64,000 nucleotides of DNA from Phycisphaeraceae bacterium (GCA_040222855.1 JAVKCD010000025.1:310001-374000), one strand, 5' to 3'. Counted from the stretch's first letter, positions 17,653-29,156 are shown. Notes: generated by a model not told the origin, from the sequence alone. Translations and numbers: made by a program.

Positions 17653-18831
17653 ATGTCCACTCGCATCATCACACCCATCCTGGCGACCCTGGCCCTCACC
17701 AGCGTCTCATCCGCCGTCATCCTCGAAGACTTCCGCTTCGACGACCCCAACGGCACCGAACTCGGCGCCGCCGCCAACGCCATCAACCCCACCAACCTCT
17801 GGCAGAACTCCAGCGGCGGACTCCCCATCCCCGGCGACCTCGCAGACTCCACCGTACAGGATGGCGTCTTCCGTATCGCCAAAGCCGATGACCTCTTCTC
17901 CACCCGACACCTCCAAATCGACAACATCACCTCAGGCGTCGCCTACCTCGTCGCCGATGTCGCCGGCTGGAACGTCGACGCCTCCAACTTCGCTGAACTC
18001 GAAGACGTCGGCTGGGCATTCCTCAACAACGACACCGGATTCAACGGCTCAACCATCACCGCCCAGATGAGACTCGTCCTCTTCACACCAACACAGTTCC
18101 TCCTCGAAGGTTCAGCAATCGGTGGCGGGTCATCCAGCCTTCCCCAGAGCACCTTCCTCCCCATCAATCAACCCGATCCCGTCAAGTTCGTCCTCAAACT
18201 CGATCGCGACCTCAACCAATACGAAGTCCTCTACCAGATCGACGGCGGCGCTATCAACTCCGTAGGCGTCGGCAACATCGGAATAGATGACAACGGCACC
18301 GACGGCAACCCCGCCGACAACCTCACCCGCGACGGCAACTCCGTCCGCTGGCGCATCAACAACAACTTCGGAAGCGTCGGCGAGTTCTTCGACGTCGACC
18401 GCGTCTACCTCACCACTTCCGACCCCTTCGCTGCAGGACTCTTCGGCGACTTCGACGATGACGGCATCCTCGACACCGACGACATCGACCTGCTCGTCGC
18501 CAACCTCGGCGACCCCGCATTCGACATCGATGGCGACAACGACGCCGACGCCGATGACCTCACCGAATGGGTCACCGGCCTCGTCGGAACCTTCATTGGC
18601 GACTCCAACCTCGACGGCGAAGTCGACCTCATCGACCTCTCCGCCCTCGCCTCAAACTTCAACGGCACCGCAGGCTGGGCCGGCGGAAACTTCAACACCG
18701 ACACAGTCGTCGACCTCATCGATCTCTCACTCCTCGCCTCAAACTTCGGCTCATCCACCACAATCCCCGAGCCCACAGCCCTCGCACTCCTCGGCCTGGG
18801 CCTGACCCTCACCACAAGACGAAACGCCTAA
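17653..18831 (+). CDS. PEP-CTERM exoprotein with jelly-roll domain and dockerin-like repeats
   Basis: 392 residues from the ATG at 17653, which follows a strong purine-rich ribosome site; the longer frame to 17599 only adds residues before the signal peptide (PILATLALTSVSSA). The main domain (about 25-260) begins VILEDFRFDDPNGTELGAAA and contains NNDTGFNGSTITAQMRL. It matches by eye a C-terminal domain of the M14 carboxypeptidase, so it is a mobile extracellular, probably binding, module. Four calcium-loop units follow (DFDDDGILDTDDIDLL, DIDGDNDADADDLTEW, DSNLDGEVDLIDLSALASNF, NFNTDTVVDLIDLSLLASNF), then IPEPTALALLGLGLTLTTRR. No catalytic residues recognised. Confidence 0.78.
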   Translation: MSTRIITPILATLALTSVSSAVILEDFRFDDPNGTELGAAANAINPTNLWQNSSGGLPIPGDLADSTVQDGVFRIAKADDLFSTRHLQIDNITSGVAYLVADVAGWNVDASNFAELEDVGWAFLNNDTGFNGSTITAQMRLVLFTPTQFLLEGSAIGGGSSSLPQSTFLPINQPDPVKFVLKLDRDLNQYEVLYQIDGGAINSVGVGNIGIDDNGTDGNPADNLTRDGNSVRWRINNNFGSVGEFFDVDRVYLTTSDPFAAGLFGDFDDDGILDTDDIDLLVANLGDPAFDIDGDNDADADDLTEWVTGLVGTFIGDSNLDGEVDLIDLSALASNFNGTAGWAGGNFNTDTVVDLIDLSLLASNFGSSTTIPEPTALALLGLGLTLTTRRNA

Positions 18832-18858
18832 CCCGACAAAAACCCGATCGCCCCCATC

Positions 18859-18900
18859 AACCCTCTCCCGATGCCACGCATCCGGAGAGGGTTGTCTTAT
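18859..18900 (+). terminator. Probable terminator of the PEP-CTERM gene
   Basis: AACCCTCTCC (18859-18868) pairs perfectly with GGAGAGGGTT (18884-18893), a 10-bp stem 28 bp after the stop codon. The following GTCTTATT is only a weak U tract, so efficiency is uncertain. Confidence 0.55.
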
Positions 18901-18910
18901 TGCCCTCCCG

Positions 18911-18940
18911 AACCCTGCGAAGCCTCGGCGAAGCAGGGCC
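18911..18940 (+). repeat. CCCTGCGAAG intergenic palindrome, copy 1
   Basis: CCCTGC (18913-18918) pairs with GCAGGG (18933-18938) around a GAAGCC core. Nearly the same 30 bases occur at 52671-52700 (two differences by eye) and a longer variant at 22325-22361, all intergenic. This behaves like a REP-type element. No transposase is nearby. Confidence 0.7.
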
Positions 18941-18946
18941 GGGTGC

Positions 18947-18980
18947 CACGGGTCATCGGAGCAACGCGACGTGACCCGTG
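18947..18980. repeat. CACGGGTCA palindrome
   Basis: CACGGGTCA (18947-18955) and TGACCCGTG (18972-18980) form a perfect 9-bp inverted repeat with a 16-nt loop, directly after the CCCTGCGAAG repeat. It resembles palindromic intergenic elements known from planctomycete genomes. Only one copy is seen here. Confidence 0.5.
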
Positions 18981-19146
18981 CCGACCCTCACGCCCCACGT
19001 AGGCGACGCTACAGCGCGCCCACACCCCACTTTAACCCTCAAAAAACAAAATTATCCACTATCGAACCCTCACCCCAGCAGGTAAGCTAAAGCAAGATTC
19101 CGGGCCCATCCAAAGGCCCACAGCCTCACCCCGCGGTCCTTACCGG

Positions 19147-22100
19147 ATGGGACACCCGATGGCAGCCTCACCCACCTCCCCCTTCAACACCGCCACCCTC
19201 ATCGCCGCCGCCCTCGCCGCCGTCGCCGCACCCGCCAAGGCTGATGTGTACGAGTGGGAATACATTGACCCGCTGAATCCGAATCTCGGGCGTCAGGCAT
19301 CCACCACCCTGACGACGGATGGTGCCGGACTCATCCCCACGCCTGGGGTCAACTGGTCCAACCTGAATCTCAGGCGAGGGTACTTGCCAGGCGTCAACCT
19401 CAACAACGCCATCATCTCCGGGTCCAATCTCTGGTTCGCGGATCTTACAGACAGCAACGTCACCGCCGCCGACCTGTCGCATACAACGTTGATCGCTTCG
19501 CACCTGAACCACGCCAACCTCACCCAGGCCAGTCTCTACAACACCGACCTCCGTTCCAGCAGCCTCTTTCAGGCAAACCTGACAGCAGCGAATCTCCGAA
19601 TCGCGAACATCATCTACGCAGACCTCACATCAGCCAGCCTGGTCTCCGCAGATCTGGCTTGGGCGTCCCTCTTGAGAACGACCCTCGCCTCAGCAAACCT
19701 CACCGACGCGCTCGTGTACGGGGCAGGCTTCGAGGACACAACCTCTCGTGGACTGACGTCCACGCAGTTCTACAGCACAGCCAGTTACAAACAACAAGAA
19801 CTCAACAGCATCAACCTCTCACGCAACGACTTGTCCGGATGGGACTTCTCCAGCCAGAACTTGTCTGATGCAATATTCAACACGGCGACGCTCACCTCAG
19901 CCCATTTCCAGAGTGCCAACCTGACCGGAGCCTCATTCCAGTCCAGCCAACTCGTTGCTGCCAACTTCACCGGCGCAAACCTCACCCAGGCACGTCTCGA
20001 CTTCAGAAGCAACCTCGCCTCCGCCAACTTCACAGGGGCAAACCTCTCATCCGCCATCGTGGAAGGATCGACTCTGGCCTCCGCAGACCTGACGGGTTCC
20101 ACCATTGCCGGAGCATTCCTCGGGAGTACCACAAGACGAGGACTCACCGAAAGTCAGATCTACAGCACGAGCAGCTATCAGAACCGCAGCATGCGCGGCG
20201 TCCGACTCAACTCCAATGACCTCACCGGCTGGCAGTTTCAGGATCAGGACCTCGCCTCCGCGGTCATGAGCCGATCCACGCTTGTATCGGCCAACTTCGC
20301 CAGAGCGAAGCTCGATCGCGCCGCATTCAACTCGGCGAACCTGACCTCGGCCAACCTCAGCCAGGCAGATCTGAACCACGCAAACCTCTCGGTATCCACC
20401 CTGACGGATGCCGACCTGTCTGACGCAACCATAACCAACGCCAACCTCAGCTTCGCAACCCGTTACGGCCTGACCGCAGCACAGATCTACAGCACAACCA
20501 GTTACCAGCAGCTGAACCTGACCGGCCTGAACCTGGCATACAACGACCTGACGGCATGGGATTTCACCGGGCAGAACCTCTCCTCAGCCGTATTCCACAA
20601 CGCCACCCTCACAGCGACTGCGATTGAGAATGCGATAATCTCCGGTGCTAACTTCACGAACACCACCGCCTACGGCCTCACACCGACACAGATCTACAGC
20701 ACGCATAGCTATCGGCTGCAAGATCTCCGGAGTGTCATCCTCTCCAGCAACGATCTGACCTCGTGGAACTTCTCCGGCCAGGATCTGTCCAACGCCTACT
20801 TCCGAGATAGCAATCTGACATCCACCATCCTGACCGATGCGGTCATCGCCTCTGCGGACCTGACAAACATCATGATCACCCCGAACCAGCTCTATACGAC
20901 CAAGAGCTATCAGCAGCGGGATCTGAGAAGAACACGCCTCTCCGAGAATGATCTCTCCGGCGTCGATCTCAGCAGCCAGGACCTGACACTTTCCGAGTTG
21001 AGACAGACCTCACTCGTATCCGCAAACCTCACCTCAGCCAAACTGGACCGAGCGGTGCTGCTCAACGCCGATCTGACCGACGCCATCATCGCAGGCGCCG
21101 CCCTGATCGAGGTCACATGGAACAGCTACTTCAAGCCGTCTCAGCTCTATTCCACCCTCAGCTACCAGAACCAGAACCTCCAGGGCATCAATCTCTCCGA
21201 GAACGAGATGCAGAGCTGGAACTTCTCAGAACAGAACCTCCAGAGAGCCGTGATCCACAACGCAGATATGTCGTCAGCAATCCTGACTTCCGCCGATCTC
21301 TCTTCCGCAGACCTGTCGGGCACAAAGCTTGCCAACGCGGCGATCGAGCACGCCAATCTTTCCAACGCTGTTATCCGAAACACGGATCTCGCCTTCACAC
21401 CGCTCACGCCTGATCAACTCTACAGCACACGGAGCTACCAGGACCGAGACCTCAGAGGTGTGAACTTCGGCGGGATCAGCCAGGCCGGATGGGATCTCAG
21501 TTCACAAGACCTCGAAGACGCCAGTCTCGGGTCGAGCCTGAACGCCGCCGACCTCTCCTACGCAAACCTCGCGGGAGCCATCTTCCCATTCTCAACCGAT
21601 GGCGGCTCGAACGCCGACTTCACCGCTGCCGACCTGCGCGGAGCAGCCATCATCACATCGTTCTGGCAGAACGTGACCTTACGAAACACACTCGGACGCA
21701 CGGGCGTCATCAACGGCCTGAGCCTTCTCCCCGCCGACAGCCTGACTGTCCGCAACCACCCTATCCCCGTCACCATCCGCGGCACCTTCACCGTCGACCC
21801 CGCCGCCACCCTAGAACTCCGCCTTAACCAGGAACCCTGGACCTCCACCCTGCACACCGACCTCACCCCTCAACTCGCCGGCGAACTCCGCCTCACCCTC
21901 GACAACGAACTGAATCCCGCCAGCCTCCTCAACCAGACTCTACCTCTCTTCGACTGGTCCACACCCCTCGACCCGTCCAACATCTTCGACACCATCACCA
22001 CCGACTTTCCGAACCTTGTCTTCACCCTCGACACCTCCGCCCTCTACACCACCGGCCACCTCAACATCCTCCCCGCCATCAAAGGCGACGCCACCGGCGA

Positions 22101-22326
22101 CGGCGTCGTCAACCTCCCCGACCTCTCCATCCTGGCCACAAACTTCGGCGGACCCGCCACCGGCTACCACCAGGGCGACTTCAACCTCGACCACCTCGTC
22201 GACCTCATCGACCTCTCCATCCTCGCCACCAACTTCGGCCAGTCCGCTCCCGCCCCCGCGCCCATCCCCGAACCCGCCACCCTCCTACCCCTCTCCCTCG
22301 CCGCCCTCTACCGGCCCCGCCGCTAA
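19147..22326 (+). CDS. Giant pentapeptide-repeat exoprotein with dockerin-like repeats and PEP-CTERM
   Basis: 1059 residues (or 1055 from the ATG at 19159). After a signal peptide (AAALAAVAAPAKA) most of the protein, about 60-850, is pentapeptide repeats of the A(D/N)LxxA type, which fold as a right-handed quadrilateral beta-helix. Within them a longer unit recurs seven times, starting at about residues 208, 338, 448, 517, 582, 667 and 758: YSTxSYQ, about 10 residues, SxNDLxxWxFxxQNL. The C terminus has a beta domain, two calcium loops (DATGDGVVNLPDLSILATNF, DFNLDHLVDLIDLSILATNF) and IPEPATLLPLSLAALYRPRR. Pentapeptide proteins can mimic DNA or act as structural rods; a secreted, anchored one is more likely an adhesin or surface scaffold. 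Function is not established. Confidence 0.85.
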   Translation: MGHPMAASPTSPFNTATLIAAALAAVAAPAKADVYEWEYIDPLNPNLGRQASTTLTTDGAGLIPTPGVNWSNLNLRRGYLPGVNLNNAIISGSNLWFADLTDSNVTAADLSHTTLIASHLNHANLTQASLYNTDLRSSSLFQANLTAANLRIANIIYADLTSASLVSADLAWASLLRTTLASANLTDALVYGAGFEDTTSRGLTSTQFYSTASYKQQELNSINLSRNDLSGWDFSSQNLSDAIFNTATLTSAHFQSANLTGASFQSSQLVAANFTGANLTQARLDFRSNLASANFTGANLSSAIVEGSTLASADLTGSTIAGAFLGSTTRRGLTESQIYSTSSYQNRSMRGVRLNSNDLTGWQFQDQDLASAVMSRSTLVSANFARAKLDRAAFNSANLTSANLSQADLNHANLSVSTLTDADLSDATITNANLSFATRYGLTAAQIYSTTSYQQLNLTGLNLAYNDLTAWDFTGQNLSSAVFHNATLTATAIENAIISGANFTNTTAYGLTPTQIYSTHSYRLQDLRSVILSSNDLTSWNFSGQDLSNAYFRDSNLTSTILTDAVIASADLTNIMITPNQLYTTKSYQQRDLRRTRLSENDLSGVDLSSQDLTLSELRQTSLVSANLTSAKLDRAVLLNADLTDAIIAGAALIEVTWNSYFKPSQLYSTLSYQNQNLQGINLSENEMQSWNFSEQNLQRAVIHNADMSSAILTSADLSSADLSGTKLANAAIEHANLSNAVIRNTDLAFTPLTPDQLYSTRSYQDRDLRGVNFGGISQAGWDLSSQDLEDASLGSSLNAADLSYANLAGAIFPFSTDGGSNADFTAADLRGAAIITSFWQNVTLRNTLGRTGVINGLSLLPADSLTVRNHPIPVTIRGTFTVDPAATLELRLNQEPWTSTLHTDLTPQLAGELRLTLDNELNPASLLNQTLPLFDWSTPLDPSNIFDTITTDFPNLVFTLDTSALYTTGHLNILPAIKGDATGDGVVNLPDLSILATNFGGPATGYHQGDFNLDHLVDLIDLSILATNFGQSAPAPAPIPEPATLLPLSLAALYRPRR

Positions 22327-22361
22327 CCCTGCGAAGCTTCGCGCCAGCGAGTGAAGCAGGG
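22325..22361 (+). repeat. CCCTGCGAAG intergenic palindrome, copy 2 (longer variant)
   Basis: AACCCTGCGAAGC begins inside the stop codon of the pentapeptide gene and ends GTGAAGCAGGG. The CCCTGC/GCAGGG arms are kept while the core differs and is 7 bases longer than in the copies at 18911 and 52671. It may double as a transcript-end hairpin. Confidence 0.65.
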
Positions 22362-22482
22362 AGGCGCGCGCACATCCCAACGCATTCCAGGGCCCATCGG
22401 TCACGTTTGATCGACGACCACGACCACCTTTCGCTAAGTTACGGCTCGATTCAAGCCCAAAAAACCTCTCGAAAACCACCCC

Positions 22483-23808
22483 ATGACCAACCCCGATCTC
22501 CACCAACGCGTCCACCAGATCATCGCCGACGAGCCCGTCGTCGACATGCACACCCACCTCTACCCACCTGCCTTCGGCACCCCCAACCCCGGCCGAAACG
22601 GCCCCGCCGACCCCAATGGCCTCCACCTCTGGGGCGTCGACGAACTCCTTACCTATCACTACCTTATAGCCGAAGTCTACCGCGTCGTCCCCGCCACCGA
22701 ACTCCCCTACGACACCTTCTGGGCCATGTCCAAAACCCAGCAGGCCGACCACATCTGGAAGCACCTCTTCCTAGGCCGCACCCCCCTCAGCGAGGCCACC
22801 CGAGGCGTCCTCACCACCCTCGCCCAACTCGGACTCGACCCCAACGAAAAAAACCTCAACAACCACCGCAAGTGGTTTGCAGAACAAGACATAAACCAAT
22901 ACATCGACCTCGTGATGCAAAAATCCACCGTCCGCCGCATCACCATGACCAACAACGTCTTCGATCCCAATGAGCGCACACGCTGGCTCGCCGACCCCGC
23001 CGTCGGCTCCGACCCCCGCTTTGCGCCCGTCCTCCGTTTCGACAAACTCCTCACCGACTGGCCCGCCGCCGCGCAAACCCTCACCGAACTCGGCTACCCC
23101 GCCGCCCCAACCCCCGACCACAACAGCCTCGACCAGGCCCGCCGCTTCCTCCACGACTGGATCAAGCGCATGAAACCCATCTACTGCGCCGTCAGCCTCC
23201 CGCCCACCTTCCGCTACGGCACCCCCGACGCCAACCCCGCCACCACCCGCGTCCTCGAAGAAGTTGTCCTCCCCGTCTGCCGCGACCACGACCTGCCCTT
23301 CGCCATGATGATCGGCACCGTCATGCGCATCAACCCCGCCCTCCGCGACGCCGGCGACATGCTCGGCAAAGCCGACGCCGCCTCCGTCGCCCGCCTCTGC
23401 GCCGCCTTCCCCGACAACCGATTCCTCATCACCATGCTCAGCCGCGAGTCCCAGCACGAGCTGTGCGTCGCCGCCCGCAAGTTCGGCAACCTCAAACTCT
23501 TCGGCTGCTGGTGGTTCCTCAACAACCCCTCGATCATCACCGAGATGACCACCGAACGCTTCGAGCTCCTCGGCTCCACCTTCATCCCCCAGCACTCCGA
23601 CGCCCGCATCCTCGACCAGCTCCTCTACAAGTGGTCCCACAGCAAACGCCTGATCGCCGATGTCCTCGCCGCCCAGTACCAGCTCATCGAGGACACCGGC
23701 TACACCATCTCCGACCCCCAGGTCCGCGCCGATGTCACCCGCCTCTTGAGCGGCAACTTCCTGGACACCCTCGCCCCAGACCACCGCGCCAACCTTGCCG
23801 CATCCTGA
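22483..23808 (+). CDS. Glucuronate isomerase-like amidohydrolase
   Basis: 441 residues, cytoplasmic. It resembles the uronate isomerase (UxaC) branch of the amidohydrolase superfamily: PVVDMHTHLYPPAFG near residue 20 carries the HxH metal motif, and LLTYHYLIAEVYRV and QADHIWKHLFLGRTPLSEA are conserved segments of this planctomycete-type group. UxaC-like enzymes interconvert glucuronate/galacturonate with fructuronate/tagaturonate in uronate catabolism. The similarity is partial, so another sugar acid or a hydrolase reaction is possible. It stands alone between two PEP-CTERM genes, preceded by a repeat element, and no other uronate pathway gene is visible in the window. Confidence 0.72.
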   Translation: MTNPDLHQRVHQIIADEPVVDMHTHLYPPAFGTPNPGRNGPADPNGLHLWGVDELLTYHYLIAEVYRVVPATELPYDTFWAMSKTQQADHIWKHLFLGRTPLSEATRGVLTTLAQLGLDPNEKNLNNHRKWFAEQDINQYIDLVMQKSTVRRITMTNNVFDPNERTRWLADPAVGSDPRFAPVLRFDKLLTDWPAAAQTLTELGYPAAPTPDHNSLDQARRFLHDWIKRMKPIYCAVSLPPTFRYGTPDANPATTRVLEEVVLPVCRDHDLPFAMMIGTVMRINPALRDAGDMLGKADAASVARLCAAFPDNRFLITMLSRESQHELCVAARKFGNLKLFGCWWFLNNPSIITEMTTERFELLGSTFIPQHSDARILDQLLYKWSHSKRLIADVLAAQYQLIEDTGYTISDPQVRADVTRLLSGNFLDTLAPDHRANLAAS

Positions 23809-23813
23809 TTCAG

Positions 23814-23823
23814 AGTGCGCACT
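23814..23823. promoter_or_regulatory. Palindromic AGTGCGCACT, candidate GntR-type operator
   Basis: AGTGCGCACT is a perfect 10-bp palindrome. A possible promoter follows directly (TTGGCA at 23823-23828 and TATCGG at 23847-23852). The same TGCGCA core appears twice upstream of the GntR-LacI regulator gene (27841 and 27947). It could link the PEP-CTERM gene at 24033 to that regulator. Confidence 0.35.
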
Positions 23824-24032
23824 TGGCAACGACCCGATGAAGGCCCTATCGGGAGTTGGGACAAAATGCGCCGGCAAGGGGGTAAAAAACGGCCATAATG
23901 GCCTAAAAATCAACCTTTATCAGCAAGGCTCACGCAGATTAACGTGACATTGCCCAGCCAGGAGGTACACTCAAGTGCGGTTCTCGCGATCGTTGATTTC
24001 ACCCTGATTTGCCCTAACGAGGAGACATTGAG

Positions 24033-25181
24033 ATGACCCGCAAGGCAACGTTGTTGGCCTGCAGCCTGATCCTGACCGGTTCGGCTTTCGCCGCGCCCAC
24101 CACCACCTCAAGCTTTGACGTTAGTGCCTTCGCATTTGACGGTCTTCTGCTCAATGACGACCTGGTCGCCGGCAAGCTCGCCACCGAGTTGCCAGAGGAC
24201 ACGGGGTGGCATCCGGCCAATGCTGCCTCACTCTTTGGCTCGACCTGGTCCTCGGGGCTGCCCGCATTCACCGATGGCACCAATGGGCTCGGATCAGATA
24301 GCACTTACGGTCTGTTGAATGACTTTCCCGGAGCCGGTGTTCCGACCAAGGTGATTCAGTTTGACCTCGATGAACCGTCGAATGTCACCGGCATCAACAT
24401 CCTGACCGGCAACAACAACAACGCCGACGGCCGCATCTTCAGCACGACGGTCATCCGCTACTCAACCGACAACGGCTCGAACTTCGATTTGCTTGGGTAC
24501 TTTGAGTCGGCTCCTCTTGGTTCGCTAAATAATGAATCAGGTGATCCGGGAACGACAACCTTCAAGTCGCTTTTCCTTGAGATCTTCGATGACGGAGGCG
24601 GCAACCTGGCCTCGGGCGTCACGAATCTTCAGTTTGATTTCTACGCGGTCGATAACACCGGAGGACAGTACCGCGATCCGTTCGACGGTGAGAATCCGTT
24701 TACCAACGTAGATGATGGTTTTAGTGCGGGCTTCGTCTCTCCGCTTCTGCTCGAAATCGATGTCATCGGCGGCCCGGGCGTTGCGGTTCCAAACGACCTC
24801 AACGGCGACGGCCTAGTGAATGCGGACGACATCGATTACCTCACGGCTGGTTTTGGCGGGAGCGACCCGGTTCGTGATACGGATGGCTCGGGCACGGTCG
24901 ATCAGGATGACGTGGTCGAGTATGTCACCGTGGACCTGGGGTCATTTATGGGCGATTCCAACTTGGATTCGACGGTGGACCTGATTGACCTGAGTGCCCT
25001 CGCGTCAAACTTCGGCGGAAACGCTGGCTGGGCGGGCGGTGACTTTAGCAGTGATGGGCTGGTCGATCTGGTCGATCTCTCGACACTCGCGTCGAACTTC
25101 GGCAGCAGCAACCCCGTTCCGGAACCCACAAGCCTCACACTCCTCGGGCTGGCAGCCCTGGCCATCAACCGACGGTTCTAA
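24033..25181 (+). CDS. PEP-CTERM exoprotein with dockerin-like repeats
   Basis: 382 residues with a good ribosome site (AACGAGGAGAC). The signal peptide ends GSAFA. The main domain (about 20-235) is clearly paralogous to the protein at 29207-29956: both share GLLNDFPGAGVPTK, GINILTGN, ADGRIF, LLGYFES and QYRDPFDG. Four calcium-loop units follow (DLNGDGLVNADDIDYL, DTDGSGTVDQDDVVEY, DSNLDSTVDLIDLSALASNF, DFSSDGLVDLVDLSTLASNF), then VPEPTSLTLLGLAALAINRR. The paralogue lacks the calcium loops, so they are a separable add-on. Function unknown; probably glycan binding. A clear terminator follows. Confidence 0.8.
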   Translation: MTRKATLLACSLILTGSAFAAPTTTSSFDVSAFAFDGLLLNDDLVAGKLATELPEDTGWHPANAASLFGSTWSSGLPAFTDGTNGLGSDSTYGLLNDFPGAGVPTKVIQFDLDEPSNVTGINILTGNNNNADGRIFSTTVIRYSTDNGSNFDLLGYFESAPLGSLNNESGDPGTTTFKSLFLEIFDDGGGNLASGVTNLQFDFYAVDNTGGQYRDPFDGENPFTNVDDGFSAGFVSPLLLEIDVIGGPGVAVPNDLNGDGLVNADDIDYLTAGFGGSDPVRDTDGSGTVDQDDVVEYVTVDLGSFMGDSNLDSTVDLIDLSALASNFGGNAGWAGGDFSSDGLVDLVDLSTLASNFGSSNPVPEPTSLTLLGLAALAINRRF

Positions 25182-25220
25182 GCATCGATCGGCGTGTATG
25201 AATATCTTGATCAGTATCCT

Positions 25221-25251
25221 AGCGGGCCCTTCCGGGCTCGCTTTTTTTTTT
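25221..25251 (+). terminator. Intrinsic terminator
   Basis: AGCGGGCCC (25221-25229), loop TTCC, GGGCTCGCT (25234-25242) with one G-T pair, followed by a run of ten T (25242-25251). A textbook Rho-independent terminator for the PEP-CTERM gene. It also lies just beyond the stop codon of the convergent lyxose isomerase gene. Confidence 0.92.
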
Positions 25252-25265
25252 CATCGAGTGATGGA

Positions 25266-27769
<2,504 letters not shown>

Positions 27770-27840
27770 AGGGTCCACAACTGAGGATCGGCAGTCCGGT
27801 GCGAAAGACTCTGAGAAACTAGGCCGGATACGGTCATTGG

Positions 27841-27957
27841 GTGCGCATCCGAGCGTTGAATCAAGGTCTCTACACAGGATAACCGTCGAAACAGCTATTA
27901 CCAACCGCAGAATCCATAAAACTTAGCTGTTCAGAAAACCTTGACGCGGATGCGCAC
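27841..27957. promoter_or_regulatory. Inverted pair of TGCGCA operator-like sites in the divergent promoter region
   Basis: GTGCGCATCCG (27841-27851) is repeated exactly in inverted orientation as CGGATGCGCAC (27947-27957), with 95 bp between. The right copy fills the spacer of a possible promoter (TTGACG at 27941-27946, TACTCT at 27964-27969) of the regulator gene at 28018. Paired sites over divergent promoters suggest autoregulation, perhaps with looping. Assignment to the adjacent GntR-type protein is inference. Confidence 0.5.
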
Positions 27958-28017
27958 TCGGAGTACTCTTCATACGAATCAGGATCTGGTCTCAGGAACC
28001 CGCATCAGAAGTAGAGC

Positions 28018-29115
28018 ATGACGACCACACCCTCCAACAAGGCCATCGCCGAGATCGCAAACGAACTGCGTTCGTTTGCCCAGAAGATGCCTGACGGGAG
28101 TCAGCTTCCTTCGACACGGGAGTTAATGAAACGGTATCGCGTGGGCCAAGCGTCCGTCCAGCAGGCGATGGAGTTTCTTGAGCAAGAAGGATTGCTCGTC
28201 CGGCGGATTGGCAAGGGCACGTTTGTGTCGACTCAGCACCAGGTTTCAGCGACGCGCACGATCATGATCCTGCGGAGTGACTACCCCAGCCGCCGGGGCG
28301 ATCAGATCACGCGAGAGCTACAAAACGCGCTAGGTGAAGCTGGCGATCAGTCACTGGTGATCACTTATTCGAGTATGGAAACGGTTGTTGGCATGCTTCA
28401 GGGGGCATCACGACCGGATGCGATCATCTTGCAGCCGATGTCGGCTTGTGTTCCGCTTGGGGTGATCTGGAACCTCTCACAGCTCAGTGACACGCTGGTC
28501 GTGGATCACCCCGTCGATGGCGTCGATGTCGATTCGGTTGGGATCGACTGGCGTGCGGGGCTGACTGCCGCGGCTCGTCATCTTCAGGGCCTAGGCCATC
28601 ATCGCATCGCGCTTGCATCGGGCGAGCCAGCCACTGCCTGGTCGCAGTTGGCCAAGCACTTCGAGCTGATTGAGGGTCTTGCCGCGCCTGATGGTGACAG
28701 CCTCCACGGCAGCATCATCACCGCAGAGACTGAGCAGGGGGGCTCGGCCGCGAAGGGCATGCGTGAGGCGATAGATAAGCTCATCCGTGAATCAGAGGGA
28801 CGATTGCCCTTCACCGCAATGATTGTCAGCAGCTACGCCAGTGCCGTGGGGGCGCTTGAAGCCCTGAGTCAGCACGGCATTGATGTGCCCGATGATCTGA
28901 GCCTCGTGGTGCTCGATAATCCTGATCTGGATCACGATTTGGAGCGTCCGCGACTGACGATGGTGGGCTGTAGCAGCGCGAGCCACGCCGATGCGTTGCT
29001 CGATCTGGCCCGATCACGGGTCGCTGGCGTCGAACGCCAGCACGGCTGCGTCTGGCAGGTTCCCGAGCTTGTGATCCGAGAGAGCACGGCCGCCCTTGAA
29101 AGAGGTCGTCGTTGA
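28018..29115 (+). CDS. GntR-type HTH regulator with LacI-type sensor domain
   Basis: 365 residues. The first about 75 form a GntR winged helix (LPSTRELMKRYRVGQASVQQ, then EFLEQEGLLVRRIGKGTFVS). From TRTIMILRSDY onward it is a periplasmic-binding-protein-like ligand domain (VGIDWRAGLTAAARHLQGLGHHRIALASGEP, written here only as the landmark; later VPDDLSLVVLDNPD), the architecture of AraR-like sugar repressors. It is divergent from the GxGYxYP/lyxose isomerase pair and heads a same-strand run of exoprotein, pseudopilin and glycosidase genes, so it probably controls both arms. TGCGCA-containing inverted sites lie upstream. The ligand is unknown. Confidence 0.9.
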   Translation: MTTTPSNKAIAEIANELRSFAQKMPDGSQLPSTRELMKRYRVGQASVQQAMEFLEQEGLLVRRIGKGTFVSTQHQVSATRTIMILRSDYPSRRGDQITRELQNALGEAGDQSLVITYSSMETVVGMLQGASRPDAIILQPMSACVPLGVIWNLSQLSDTLVVDHPVDGVDVDSVGIDWRAGLTAAARHLQGLGHHRIALASGEPATAWSQLAKHFELIEGLAAPDGDSLHGSIITAETEQGGSAAKGMREAIDKLIRESEGRLPFTAMIVSSYASAVGALEALSQHGIDVPDDLSLVVLDNPDLDHDLERPRLTMVGCSSASHADALLDLARSRVAGVERQHGCVWQVPELVIRESTAALERGRR

Positions 29116-29121
29116 TTGTCG

Positions 29122-29156
29122 GTCGCTGCAGCGGAGTAGCGACTGTTGATTTTGTT
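29122..29156 (+). terminator. Possible terminator of the regulator gene
   Basis: GTCGCT (29122-29127) pairs with AGCGAC (29138-29143) across a 10-nt loop, followed by an interrupted T-rich stretch to 29158. The stem is short, so termination may be partial before the downstream PEP-CTERM gene. Confidence 0.4.

Larger units (their letters stand above)
18832..19146. other. Repeat-bearing gene-free stretch
   Basis: 315 bp without a gene. It contains the hairpin at 18859-18893, a copy of the CCCTGCGAAG repeat at 18911-18940, and a long palindrome at 18947-18980. The remainder is an A+T-richer stretch before the pentapeptide-repeat gene, which may contain its promoter, but I cannot assign one. Confidence 0.6.

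Noticed and set aside
19771-21440. Regularly recurring DNA motif that could pass for a CRISPR-like array
   Set aside because: The repeats are codons for the YSTxSYQ units of the pentapeptide protein, vary at third positions and have unequal spacing. They are coding, not a CRISPR.
22771-23913. Long minus-strand frame of 380 codons
   Set aside because: It is antisense to the uronate isomerase-like gene, rich in Gly, Glu and Val as expected from reverse reading of G+C-rich codons, and has no family features.
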